From: Alphaproteobacteria bacterium
Lineage (GTDB): Bacteria; Pseudomonadota; Alphaproteobacteria; Kiloniellales; DSM-21159
Direction: 5' to 3'
DNA length: 52,310 nucleotides
Assembly (NCBI GenBank): GCA_030433005.1
Contig: JAUILQ010000040.1
Location: 1 to 52,310, forward strand
The position numbers were made by a program, and so were the translations under genes. The notes under the pieces are model-generated. The model was not told the DNA's origin, searched no databases, and was given only the letters and a program-made list of their open reading frames with translations. Each line of letters starts with the position of its first letter. The first letter of the stretch is position 1. Shown here piece by piece: positions 15,832 through 24,600 of this stretch.

Positions 15832-16614
15832 ATGAGCGCCGACGCCGCCGGGCGGGCCTTCGAGGCGGTGCGCAGCGTCATGCGCCGCTCCGGCTTCGAG
15901 CTCTCGGTGCAGGAGGACCTCAGCGGCTGGGCCGCCTTCGTGAAGGCGACCCCCGGCGTCTGGCCGAACCCGACCTTCGATCCCGGCCACTGCGGGGTCG
16001 ACCGCACCAACTCGTTCTGGCTGCGGATCACCGACGCCGAGGGACGCATCGCCGCGCTCGGCGCCAGCCGGGTGTTCGTCACCGGCGACATGCTGGCCCT
16101 GATGGAGAACCACGCGATCTGGTACGGCCGCGGCGACCTGCCGCTGCGCCCGGCGCGCAATCAGGCAAGCCCGGGCGTGCCCCGGATGTCCGGCGTCTGC
16201 TCCTACGACGGCGGCTTCTGGGCGGCGCCCGAGCACCGCGGCCAGGCCTTCGCCTTCGTGCTGGCGCACTGCAACCGCGCGGTCGCGCTCAGCCGCTGGC
16301 GGCCGGACTGGTTCACCGGCCACGTCACCGAGGCCTTCCTGGCCAAGGGCATCGCCAAGACGCTCTACGGCTATCCGATCGTCGAGCCGGGCCAGGCCGG
16401 CATCTGCCTGGAATCCGTACCGCGCCCGGACGGCGAGACCCAGGCCAACTTCGCGGTCACGGTGATCGACCGCGCCGGCGTCGAGGCGCAGTGCGCCGAG
16501 CTGTGCGGCTACCTCGCCGAGCACCGGCACGACGCGCGCAGCCTGCACCTCGCGATCAAGAGCGGCAACGGTCCCTCCTGGACCGCCGCGCAGGCGGCGG
16601 CCGACGCCGCCTGA
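15832..16614 (+). CDS. hypothetical protein, possible acyltransferase-like fold
   Basis: A 260-residue soluble protein that I do not recognise. Visible segments are FVKATPGVWPNPTFDPGHCGVD, SFWLRITDAEGRIAALGASRVFVTGDM, SYDGGFWAAPEHRGQAFAFVLAHCNR, and WFTGHVTEAFLAKGIAKTLYGYPIVEPG. The APEHRGQ-like segment recalls the cofactor loop of GNAT acetyltransferases but is too weak to assign. The ATG at 15832 is chosen by loss of coding character upstream; its ribosome site is poor (TCGGGGCG). No neighbour on this strand suggests a function. Confidence 0.6.
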   Translation: MSADAAGRAFEAVRSVMRRSGFELSVQEDLSGWAAFVKATPGVWPNPTFDPGHCGVDRTNSFWLRITDAEGRIAALGASRVFVTGDMLALMENHAIWYGRGDLPLRPARNQASPGVPRMSGVCSYDGGFWAAPEHRGQAFAFVLAHCNRAVALSRWRPDWFTGHVTEAFLAKGIAKTLYGYPIVEPGQAGICLESVPRPDGETQANFAVTVIDRAGVEAQCAELCGYLAEHRHDARSLHLAIKSGNGPSWTAAQAAADAA

Positions 16615-16656
16615 GGCTGCCGCTCGGCGCACCCGCGGCGGGCTAGGGTCCGGACC

Positions 16657-16881
16657 CTAGTCCTGGCCCTCGTCCTGCTTGCGCGGGCGCGAGCGGCCGG
16701 CCGGCTGCTCGAAGGCGCGCTTGCCCTCGTGGCGGCTCGCCACCTCGCGGGCGACGTCTCCGCCGCCGCGGCCCTTCTCGGACGGCGCCGGCTCGCCGAG
16801 CGATTCCTCGGTCTCCAGACGGGTCTGCCGCTCGCCCTTCTGCTCCAGCTTGCGGCGCTGCTCGCTGCGCTGATCGGTCAT
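16657..16881 (-). CDS. small hydrophilic protein, EcfG regulon
   Basis: A 74-residue, highly charged protein (MTDQRSEQRRKLEQKGERQ, then acidic and basic repeats to the end). It is probably disordered, with no family I can name. A perfect EcfG-type promoter lies 37 nt upstream of the ATG, which strongly supports the gene despite its low complexity. It resembles other small hydrophilic stress proteins in composition only. Confidence 0.65.
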   Translation of the reverse strand: MTDQRSEQRRKLEQKGERQTRLETEESLGEPAPSEKGRGGGDVAREVASRHEGKRAFEQPAGRSRPRKQDEGQD

Positions 16882-16917
16882 CGGGGACTCCTTCCGTGAT
16901 GGCTTTCTCCCCGCCCG

Positions 16918-16943
16918 AACGGACGCCCGCCGCCCGGCGTTCC
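16918..16943 (-). promoter_or_regulatory. EcfG-type promoter
   Basis: On the minus strand GGAAC (16943-16939), 17-nt spacer, CGTT (16921-16918), just upstream of the small gene starting at 16881. Confidence 0.75.
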
Positions 16944-17011
16944 ACGGGCGCGCCGCGAATTCGCCGGATCCCCTGCCCCCGCATGCCGGTGGCACGCCGG
17001 GCGGCCGCGGC

Positions 17012-17776
17012 TCAGCGCAGGCGCGCCGCCGCCTCGGTGAAGTGCAGGTAGCCGTCCTCGAAGCCGGCCGCCGCCTCCAGGCCCTTCATCGACAGCACCC
17101 GGACCGAGTTGCCGCCGAGCTCGATCAGCCCCTCGTTGCGCAGCTGGCGCAGCGTGCGGTTCACGTGGACCGCGCTGAGCCCCAGGGCGTCGGCCAGGTC
17201 CTCCTGGGTGATCGGCAGCGGGAAGCGGTCCTGGTCGGTCAGGCCGAGCAGGTCGAGCCGGCGCCAGAGCTCGCAGAACAGGTGGGCGACGCGGCCGCGC
17301 GCGCTGCGCCTGCCGAGCGAGGCCAGGCGCTCGGCGAGCATCGATTCCTCATGGACGTTGGCCCAGGTCAGCGCCACGGCGAGCGCCGGATCCAGGGCCA
17401 GCAGCTTGCCGAAGGGCTGCCGCTCGATCTGGTAGGCGCGCACCCGGGTCTTGGTCGTCAGGAAATGGTCGGCCCGGTTGAACAGCGTGGCGTTGAAGCA
17501 GAGGAAGTCGCCCGGCAGCGCGAAGTTGATGACCTGGCGCTCGCCGTTGGGCAGCAGCTTGTAGCGGGTCACCCAGCCCTCGGCGAGCAGGTAGATCGCG
17601 TCGTAGCGCTGGCCCGTCTCGATGATCGTGTGGTGCCGGCCGAAGGAGACCTCGCGCGTGCAGATCTCGTCGAAGGCAGTCTCGATGCGCTCCGACACGG
17701 CATAGAAACCGGCCAGCTTCCGGTACAAGACAGCTGTCATGGTCCCCGTGAGATCCACCTGGACGCCCTTGGGCAT
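17012..17776 (-). CDS. Crp/Fnr family transcription regulator
   Basis: A 254-residue regulator with an N-terminal cyclic-nucleotide-binding-like beta barrel (about residues 45-145: HTIIETGQRYDAIYLLAEGWV, LPNGERQVINFALPGDFL) and a C-terminal winged helix (PLPITQEDLADALGLSAVHVNRTLRQLRNEGLIEL, about 190-225). No four-cysteine FNR cluster is visible, and the cAMP arginine/serine pair is not conserved, so this is the wide ligand-unknown subgroup common in Alphaproteobacteria. Start is ATG 17776; ATG 17740 is an alternative. A likely sigma-70 promoter (TATACC/TTCACC) lies 35-63 nt upstream. Confidence 0.93.
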   Translation of the reverse strand: MPKGVQVDLTGTMTAVLYRKLAGFYAVSERIETAFDEICTREVSFGRHHTIIETGQRYDAIYLLAEGWVTRYKLLPNGERQVINFALPGDFLCFNATLFNRADHFLTTKTRVRAYQIERQPFGKLLALDPALAVALTWANVHEESMLAERLASLGRRSARGRVAHLFCELWRRLDLLGLTDQDRFPLPITQEDLADALGLSAVHVNRTLRQLRNEGLIELGGNSVRVLSMKGLEAAAGFEDGYLHFTEAAARLR

Positions 17777-17810
17777 CGTCCTGCCGTGGCCAGTTCGTTT
17801 TCGCTGTCGC

Positions 17811-17839
17811 GGTATAGGACGTTCCGGACTTCAGGTGAA
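17811..17839 (-). promoter_or_regulatory. probable sigma-70 promoter of the Crp/Fnr gene
   Basis: On the minus strand TTCACC (17839-17834), 17-nt spacer, TATACC (17816-17811). The same stretch contains GGAAC but with CGAA at the -10 place, so it is not counted as an EcfG site. Confidence 0.4.
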
Positions 17840-17971
17840 GAGACGATGCGGGGCCGCGAGACCACGCGGCCGGCGACGCTTGGCCGCAGGCCGGCGAACG
17901 CCGCGCGGCAGAGGCGCGGGCCGCGCGGCCGGCCGGGCCGCAGCGCCGCCGGCGCGCACCGGCGACCGGCC

Positions 17972-18628
17972 TCAGGCGCGCAGACGGCCAGCACTCCGAA
18001 GGCGCTCCTCGCCGCGCGCCGCCTCGTCGCGGCCGGCGGCCTCGGCATCGGCCGGGGCGTCGGCCGGGGCGGTGGCGCGGGCGTCGGCCGGGGCGGCCAC
18101 CGGCCCCGCCGCGGCCGCGTCGGTCTTCTCGTTCTCGGGAGTCTCGGCGCCCTCGATGAACTCCTTGAGCCGGACCCGTGCCCGCGACAGGCGCGAGCGG
18201 ACCGTGCCGATCGGCGTGCCGAGCACGTCGGCGGCCTCCTGGTAGCTCATGCCCTCGGCGCCGATCAGGATCAGCACCGTGCGGTCCATCTCGGACAGCT
18301 GCGAGAAGGCGCGCGAGAAGTCCCGCACCTCCAGGCCGGTCTGCTGCTCCGCGCGGATCGACAGCGCCCCCTGGTGGTCCTCGGCGTCGACCGTCTCCGG
18401 CCGGCGCGAGCGCTTGCGCATCTCGGTGAAGTAGCAGTTGCGCAGGATGGTGAACATCCAGGCCTTGAAGTTGGTGCCCTCCTCGAAGAGATGCAGGCGA
18501 CTCAAGGCGCGCTCGACGGCGGTCTGCACCAGGTCGTCGGCGTCGTGGCTGTTCTTGGTCAGCACCTGAGCGTAGGCGCGCAGCCGCGGAAGAAGTTCGG
18601 AGAGCGCGGCCCTGGTCTGCTGGTTCAT
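17972..18628 (-). CDS. second ECF-type RNA polymerase sigma factor
   Basis: A 218-residue sigma factor. Region 2 (DADDLVQTAVERALSRLHLF, NFKAWMFTILRNCYFTEMRKRSRR) and region 4 (LSEMDRTVLILIGAEGMSYQEAADVLGTPIGTVRSRLSRARVRLKEFI) are complete. An Ala/Glu/Asp-rich tail of about 50 residues follows, not usual for the family. It resembles the EcfG group, but no anti-sigma gene adjoins it. I chose the ATG at 18628 (AAGAG 6 nt upstream); ATG 18634 is the alternative. No EcfG site was found in front of it. It may be an EcfG paralogue that fine-tunes the stress response; this is inference. Confidence 0.92.
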   Translation of the reverse strand: MNQQTRAALSELLPRLRAYAQVLTKNSHDADDLVQTAVERALSRLHLFEEGTNFKAWMFTILRNCYFTEMRKRSRRPETVDAEDHQGALSIRAEQQTGLEVRDFSRAFSQLSEMDRTVLILIGAEGMSYQEAADVLGTPIGTVRSRLSRARVRLKEFIEGAETPENEKTDAAAAGPVAAPADARATAPADAPADAEAAGRDEAARGEERLRSAGRLRA

Positions 18629-19478
18629 TCCCATCTCTTTCTCGCGGAACGCCGCTTGGACGCGTTCGCGTCGATCACTCTGCACCGCGGCCGGGGAAAA
18701 CCCGCAACGGTTGTGTTCCAGGATGTCGCGACGCGGCACCGAATGCCCTGCCCTGCCGCTTGTCTGCACAGCACGGCGGACAGGGCCGCTTGCCGATCCA
18801 GGCATAGCGCCTGACGCTAGACCCTTCCGGCGCCTCCGTCGCTAACCTGTGTCTACTGCCGGCCCGGCGATCCGCATCCACACACCTCACTACCTGTCGT
18901 TTGCATCCGGCGGCCCCGCCGGCCGGCCTCTTCGGCCGGCCCCGAGAACCGTGTTCGGCCCCCGGAAGCATGTTTACGGTTCGTCAACGTTTCAGCCGCC
19001 GTCCCGGTTTCGCGCAAATCCGTCGCGCCGGCGAGCGGACGCCGACGGATTGCCGGATTGGGGCCCGGCGAGCGACCCCGGGGCGAGCGGCCGGCCGGAA
19101 GCTCCGAGAGCCGGCGCGCACCCGCAGCCGGCCGCCTGCCGGCTCCGAGAGACGCCTGCGATGCCGACGTCCCGGCCTTTTCGACAATTCCGTGCCACGG
19201 CGGCGAACCCTTCGCCGGTCCCGGCGTTTAGGGGACAGTGCTGGACGGGCGCGGCACCTCGCCACCGGTCCTCATGTCCCCCCGATCCCCCGAACGGTGG
19301 CGGGGCCGCCCGTCCGGCCAGCACCCCCCTTCCCTCCATCGAGAGACGCACCGCCGGCTCGCCGCGCGGCGTCCGGCATCGAAGGCGCCCGGTTTCTGAG
19401 GCGCCCGGTCTCTGAGGTTCCCGCGCGTCGTCCGGCGACGGCTGGCCGCCGCCGGACTCCCGCGTCGGGGAGGCAGTC
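18629..19478. other. 850-nt stretch without a convincing gene
   Basis: Open frames on both strands have shadow-frame composition and no start signal. It contains some AT-richer patches (18841-18900, 18961-18990) and a tandem 16-mer at 19384-19415. The promoter of the sigma gene at 18628 should be here but was not recognised. A remnant gene or small RNA cannot be excluded. Confidence 0.45.
19384..19415. repeat. tandem 16-bp repeat
   Basis: Two adjacent copies of GGCGCCCGGTTTCTGA with one mismatch. Confidence 0.6.
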
Positions 19479-19949
19479 TCAGGAGGCCTTCAGCTCGATC
19501 GGCTGCAGGGCAGCCAGCACGACCTTCTTGCGGTCCTGCATGGCCTTGCCGATCTCCTCGGCCTGGGCGTCGCTCAGCACGCCGCGCGCCTCCTCGAAGG
19601 TCTCCTCCTCCTCTTCCTCCATGTGGTGCTCGACCAGCTCCTTCAGGGTGCCGAGCTTGGCCTGCCAGGCGGTCGAGCTCTTCGGCATGGAGTCGAGCTC
19701 CTCGAGCAGGCCGTTGGCGATGTGGTGCTCGTTGATCGCCTCGAAGGCCTCGCCCTTGGTTTCGCGGTGCGCGACCAGCTGCGAGTAGAACACCGCCTCC
19801 TCGAGCTTGTGGTGGACCCAGAGGTCGAGCTTGAGCTGCTCGAACAGGGCTTCGCGGCTCTCGCCGCCGGCGTCGCGCTCGCCGGTCAGCTTCTCGAACA
19901 GCGCGCGGGCCTCGTCGTGCTCCTGCTTGAGGCGCTCGTAGATCGTCAT
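19479..19949 (-). CDS. hemerythrin domain-containing protein
   Basis: A 156-residue four-helix di-iron protein. Candidate iron ligands are H11 (EHDEA), H46/H47 with E51 (HHKLEEAVF), H75/H76 (NEHH) and H108/H109 (ELVEHHMEEEEEE). Cytosolic hemerythrin proteins bind O2 or NO or protect against oxidative stress. I chose ATG 19949, 6 nt after AAGGA; ATG 19955 is the alternative. A one-mismatch EcfG-type promoter (AGAAC-N16-CGTT) is about 70 nt upstream. Confidence 0.93.
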   Translation of the reverse strand: MTIYERLKQEHDEARALFEKLTGERDAGGESREALFEQLKLDLWVHHKLEEAVFYSQLVAHRETKGEAFEAINEHHIANGLLEELDSMPKSSTAWQAKLGTLKELVEHHMEEEEEETFEEARGVLSDAQAEEIGKAMQDRKKVVLAALQPIELKAS

Positions 19950-20018
19950 CGGCATTCCTTTCTGCCTTTCCGTTCGAAGCGGCGGGCCGGAACGGACCGC
20001 GGCCCGCATCGGCCGTTG

Positions 20019-20043
20019 AACGCCGCCGGCGCGCATTGGTTCT
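20019..20043 (-). promoter_or_regulatory. EcfG-type promoter (one mismatch)
   Basis: On the minus strand AGAAC (20043-20039), 16-nt spacer, CGTT (20022-20019), upstream of the hemerythrin gene. Confidence 0.5.
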
Positions 20044-20102
20044 CGGCCCGGCCCGGCGCGCTGCCGGCACGGAGCGAGACGCCGTGTGGGGCCAGCGCCT
20101 CG

Positions 20103-20128
20103 GGAACCCCGCGGCGCGAGGCGCCGTT
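20103..20128 (+). promoter_or_regulatory. EcfG-type promoter
   Basis: GGAAC (20103-20107), 17-nt spacer, CGTT (20125-20128), upstream of the small membrane protein gene at 20185. Confidence 0.72.
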
Positions 20129-20184
20129 AGCGCTGCCGTCGCCGCGCTCCCGCGGCCTCTCCAGAAAGGCAGGTGCGCGTCCCC

Positions 20185-20427
20185 ATGGATCCGATCGAGC
20201 TGCTGCGCTGGTTCGCCAGCGGCACCGCGACGCTGGCGGCGATCATCGTCGCGCTGCGCCTGCGCCCGACGCTGACCGGCGTCGGCTTCGTCATCTTCAC
20301 CTGTTCGTCCCTGGCCTGGGTCGCCGCGGGCCTGCTGCAGGACGAGTATGCCCTGCTCTGGCAGAACGCCGTGCTGACGGCGATCAACCTCTTCGGCGTC
20401 TGGCGCTGGCTGCTCCGCACCGAGTGA
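20185..20427 (+). CDS. small membrane protein, EcfG regulon
   Basis: An 80-residue protein with two to three hydrophobic helices (about 10-26, 33-52 and 58-76; segments GTATLAAIIVALRL, GFVIFTCSSLAWVAAGLL, NAVLTAINLFGVWRWLL). The NLFGVWRWL ending recalls small inner-membrane proteins of the YgjV/PnuC-like type, too weakly to name. I chose ATG 20185; an in-frame GTG at 20173 is also possible. A perfect EcfG-type promoter ends 57 nt before the start. It converges with the PRC-barrel gene. Confidence 0.7.
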   Translation: MDPIELLRWFASGTATLAAIIVALRLRPTLTGVGFVIFTCSSLAWVAAGLLQDEYALLWQNAVLTAINLFGVWRWLLRTE

Positions 20428-20519
20428 GGGGGCGCCGAATGAGGGGGCGACGAGTGGGGGGCGACGAGGGCGCGCCCTTTCCCGCCGAGCCCTTCCGGTC
20501 CCCGGCCGGGCAAGAAAAA

Positions 20520-20541
20520 GGCCGCCTCCGGAGAGGCGGCC
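20520..20541 (-). terminator. terminator of the PRC-barrel gene
   Basis: GGCCGCCTC and GAGGCGGCC form a 9-bp stem with a CGGA loop. On the minus strand it is followed by five T. It lies downstream of the stop at 20654. Confidence 0.75.
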
Positions 20542-20653
20542 AGGAGGCAAGCAGGGCCAGGGCCTTGCTCGGGTAGGTCTCTCTGCAATGCCACGGGCCG
20601 GCCGTCGTTCCCTTGGCCGGCTCGAGTCCCGACCGGCGCCGCGCGGCCGGCGG

Positions 20654-21412
20654 CTACTGAGCCGAGGCCGACTGGGCCACCTGCTCGGTCCACCAGGTCT
20701 CGACGTCGTGGCCCCAGGACTCGAGCTGCTGCTCGATGTCGTCGGCCTCGACGCGCGGCGCCCCCTCGAACACCTCGGCCTCGACCGGCAGCGCCAGGGT
20801 GTCCTCGTCGATGACGCGCAGGCGGCTGATCTCGACCGGGACGTAGTCCTCGCCGATGCCGAACAGGCCGCCGGTGCCGACCAGGACGTAGCGGGCCTCG
20901 CCCTCGGCGGCGATCATGACGTCGTCGACGTCGCCGATGCGCTCGCCGCTCAGGCTGACGATCTCGTCGCCGATCAGGTTGCCGGCGCGGTGGCCGCCGC
21001 GCGCCTCGGACAGCGGCGCGGCCTGCTGGACGCGCTCGGCGTAGGCGGCGCGCTCCTCGTCGCTCATCGAGCCCGTGCGGGCGGCCTCGGCGCGCGCCTC
21101 GCCGTATTCCTCGATGCCCTCGACGACCTCCTCGCAGGCCTCCTCGAGGTCGGCCCGGGCGAAGATCATCGCGGCGTCGCGCAGGGTGCGCAGCTCGCGC
21201 CCGCCGACCACCTGCCCGGCGTCGTTCATCGAGCGCTCCGCCTCGTCCAGGCGGTCCAGGCAGGCCGACTCGATGCGGCCCGGGTCATTCGCGGCGGTCT
21301 CGTTGATGGCGGTGGCCTCGGAGGTCGTGCTCTCGGAAGCCGCGAGCGCGGCCGTGGCGCCGAGGCTCAGGGCCAGCGCGGCGCTCGCGCCCAGCAGAAG
21401 CGTGCGGGTCAT
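20654..21412 (-). CDS. exported PRC-barrel protein, EcfG regulon
   Basis: A 252-residue protein with a signal peptide (MTRTLLLGASAALALSLGATAALA, cleavage near 24). An acidic helical part follows (30-125), then a PRC-barrel domain (NLIGDEIVSLSGERIGDVDDVMIAAEGEARYVLVGTGG, about 143-180, continuing to 215). The end (LESWGHDVETWWTEQV) is amphipathic and Trp-rich. PRC domains bind protein or RNA partners, and the exported version is probably periplasmic. A paralogue of the same layout lies at 42948-43844. A perfect EcfG promoter is 57 nt upstream and a terminator follows. Confidence 0.85.
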   Translation of the reverse strand: MTRTLLLGASAALALSLGATAALAASESTTSEATAINETAANDPGRIESACLDRLDEAERSMNDAGQVVGGRELRTLRDAAMIFARADLEEACEEVVEGIEEYGEARAEAARTGSMSDEERAAYAERVQQAAPLSEARGGHRAGNLIGDEIVSLSGERIGDVDDVMIAAEGEARYVLVGTGGLFGIGEDYVPVEISRLRVIDEDTLALPVEAEVFEGAPRVEADDIEQQLESWGHDVETWWTEQVAQSASAQ

Positions 21413-21468
21413 GGGTGTGGGATCCTTCGATCTCGCAGACGCCCCCCGCCCGAGACAGACGCAGAGGC

Positions 21469-21493
21469 AACGGACGGCCGGCGCGGAAGTTCC
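21469..21493 (-). promoter_or_regulatory. EcfG-type promoter
   Basis: On the minus strand GGAAC (21493-21489), 16-nt spacer, CGTT (21472-21469), upstream of the PRC-barrel gene starting at 21412. Confidence 0.77.
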
Positions 21494-21521
21494 CGGGGCG
21501 GGCGGCGCGCCGAAACTCAAC

Positions 21522-21550
21522 TTGTCGGGGTGCCGCACACAACTTACCAT
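21522..21550 (+). promoter_or_regulatory. probable sigma-70 promoter of the large Tc-like gene
   Basis: TTGTCG (21522-21527), 17-nt spacer, TACCAT (21545-21550), in an AT-richer patch 128 nt before the ATG at 21678. Confidence 0.45.
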
Positions 21551-21677
21551 AGCATTCGGTGGGGCAGTACCGCCTCCCGGGGATCGAGCCGGACCGGCCG
21601 GCGCGCCGGCCGACGCGGGCGATGCGGTGACTCTCGCAGACCGCCGTCCGCTGCAGGCGCATCTGGAGGGGGCAGCC

Positions 21678-24600
21678 ATGACGACGTTCCGCGCATCGCG
21701 ACTCATCAATGCGACCCCGCTTCGTCTGCTGGTCGCGGCCTCCGGCTCCAGCGGCGAAGCCCTGCCTCTCGGGCCTTTCGGGGAGCTCGGGGCGGCCGAC
21801 GGGGCAGCCGACGGGGCAGCCGACTGGGCGCCCGGCACCGAGCTGCGCATCACGGAGGCCGAGAGCGGCGGGTCGATCCGCACGCTGCACCTCGACCCGC
21901 ACGCCGACGCGATGGTGCTGCGCCTGGAGACCCTGCCCGCCCGGCTCGTCGACGTCGGATCCGGGCAGGGCGAGGTCACCTGCGTGAACCGGACCGACGT
22001 CTACCTGCGCGTCGACTGGCCCGGCCGCGAGGTCCCGGCCGCGGTGCTCGCCCCCGGAGAGCAGAGCGTGATTGCGGACGCCGGCGCCGGCCACGTGATC
22101 GCCGCGACCGCCTGCTTCACCGGCGAGCTGCTGGGCGCCATGGTGCTGCGGCAGGCCCCGCAGCAGCGCTTCGAGATCGACGAGGGCTTCCGGCGGCAGC
22201 GCCTGGCGCGGCTCGGCGACCCGTCCCGGCCGCTGCCGCCGCTGGTGCCCGGCTTCCCGGCTCTGGTCGCGGTCGGCGAGCCCGGCGAGGCGCCGAAGCC
22301 GGCCTCGGCGCGCTACCTCGCGGTCAGCGAGCTGGTGCGCGGCACCCGGCGCACCTTCAACGGCCGGCGCAACGTGGTCACCAAGGCGCTGCGTGTCGCC
22401 GGCGTCCGGCTGATCTGGGACCGCTTCCAGGACGACCCGGACCTCATGGCGCTGCAGGGCGAGGACCGCAGCGACCGCGAGACGGTCGAGATCTTCGCCG
22501 ACCACGTGGTGATCGGATCGCCCGTGCGCTTTCCCGGTGCCGACGTGACGATCTGGGCGCGCCGCCTGGAGTTTCGCGACGACGGCGCGCTCGACCTGAC
22601 GCCGATCGCCTTCACCGGCCGGGCCGATTCCCCGAAGACCGCGCCGGCCGAGGGCGCCACCCCCTACCCCGCCGACGCCGACGGCAACCCGGTCTTCCGC
22701 GGCGCCGACGGCGCGCACGGCCAGCCGGCCGGACGGCTGGTCCTCAACGTCCGCGAGCTGCTGCTGCCGGAGGACGACGGCGGCAGGAAGCGCCTGGTCG
22801 CGCGCGGCGCCGACGGCCAGGCCGCGGAGCCCGGCGGACACAAGCCGTACCGCCAGAACCATGCCGACCAGCCGAAGGACGGCAAGGACCTGCCGGCGGT
22901 CCACGCGGACGAGATCGAGACCCGGCTCGGCCAGGTCATGCCGCTCGCCAGGCAGACCCAGAACTGGCGCTGGCCCGGCGGCGCCAGCGGGCCGGGCCAT
23001 GTGATCCACGACGCGAGCGACGGCCGGCTGCGGCTGTTCCCGCACAAGGGAAACGAGGCCCTGGCCCAGGAGCACGGCTCGAGGCTGATCGAAGCGGCGC
23101 GCGTGACCCACCTCAGGCTGTTCGCCCACGACATGGCGGTGACCAGCACCGACCTGAACGTCCTGCACTTTCCGGCCCAGGAGTGGGGCGACCACGAGCA
23201 CTTCCAGGTCGAGGTCGGCGACGCGGCCCACAAGAAGGCGCGCGGACGCGCCCGGAAGCCGGGCGCCAACTCGCGGCCCGGCGACGGCCAGGACGCCTAC
23301 CCGGGCGGCCGGCCGGGCGACGGCGGCGCGGGCGGCAGCCTGGTGTCGGGCCTGCCCGCGGCGTTCCTCGAGGCGCTCGCCGAGCTCGGCCCCGGCAAGC
23401 CGGGCGCGAAGACCGAGGCCGTCGAGGGCCTCCGGCCCGGCACCCCCTGGCCCGCCTATCGGGTCGACATGTTCGTGGTCAAGCGCACCTTCCCCTTCGA
23501 ATCCTCGCTGCAGCCCGGCCTCGACGTCGAGGACGTGAGCGGCCGCAAGGGCGCCGGCGCCGAGGGCAGCGCGGGCGAGCCCGGCGCGCCGGGCCGGATC
23601 GAGGCGATCGCCGGACTGGAGAGCGCGGTCGCGCCCGACGGCCGCGCGGCGCGGCTGGCCTGGGGCCAGGCCGCGGCCTGGGCCCATCCGATCGCGGTCG
23701 ACGCGCTGATCGCCTGCGCCGGCGACGCCTTCCGCGCCGACCACCGCGAGCTCGCCCGCCGGCTGCTCGACCCTTATGTCGCCGAGCTGGTCCTGGCCGC
23801 CGAGGCAAACCCCGGGCCGGCCGCGGAGATGGCGGCCGAACTCGCGGCCCGACGGATCCCGATCGCCGGGATGCGCCGCAACCTGATGGCCAACCTCGAC
23901 TTCTTCGGCAACCCGCCGGGCTGGGTGCCGCGCCTGCAGGCCTCGACGAACTTCACCGTCTACCAGGAGCTGCGCAAGACCTCGGGCGAGCTGCTGCGGT
24001 TCGCGCGCGGCATGCTGGCCGACTTCGAGCGGCGCGCGCTGACCAGCCGACAGATGGCCGAGCTGCGGACCCAGCTGCGCCGCGAGCTGGCGCTGCACCA
24101 GCAGGAGGTCGAGAGCTCCGCCCGGGCCCTGCAGCAGGGCCGCGACGAGCTGGAGAAGGTCAGGCAGGAGGCCGCGCGGATCCAGCGCGAGATCGGCGTC
24201 CTCGAGAACTGGGCGACCAGCGAGGCGAAGGACAAGGTCCAGGCGCAGCGCCTCTTCGCCGGGGCGATGAAGCTGATCGGCGGCGCCATGAAGGTGGTGC
24301 CGGTCGGTCAGCCCTACCTCGGCCTGGGCGGCGACGTCGTGGCGGCCGCCGGCGAATTCGACTGGAACGCCAAGAATCCGGCCGAGCAGTGGGCGCCGAT
24401 GCTCGGCGGGCTCGGCAAGACCGTCGACGGCTTCCTCAGGGACCACAAGGACCTGATCGCGCGCGACGTCTCGCCGCCGACCGACGGCAAGGCCGAGACA
24501 CGGCGCCTCGAGGACGAGGTCGCCCGCGCCGCCGGCGCCATCGACCGGCTGGGCAAGCAGCAGCGCGCCGCAGCCGAGGCGCTGGAGGACGACTACCGGA

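Noticed and set aside
17801..17825. EcfG-type promoter for the Crp/Fnr gene
   Set aside because: GGAAC is present but the -10 reads CGAA at N17; a sigma-70 match fits better.
18648..18719. EcfG-type promoter for the second sigma factor
   Set aside because: GGAAC and CGTT occur, but with spacers of 5 or 12 nt.
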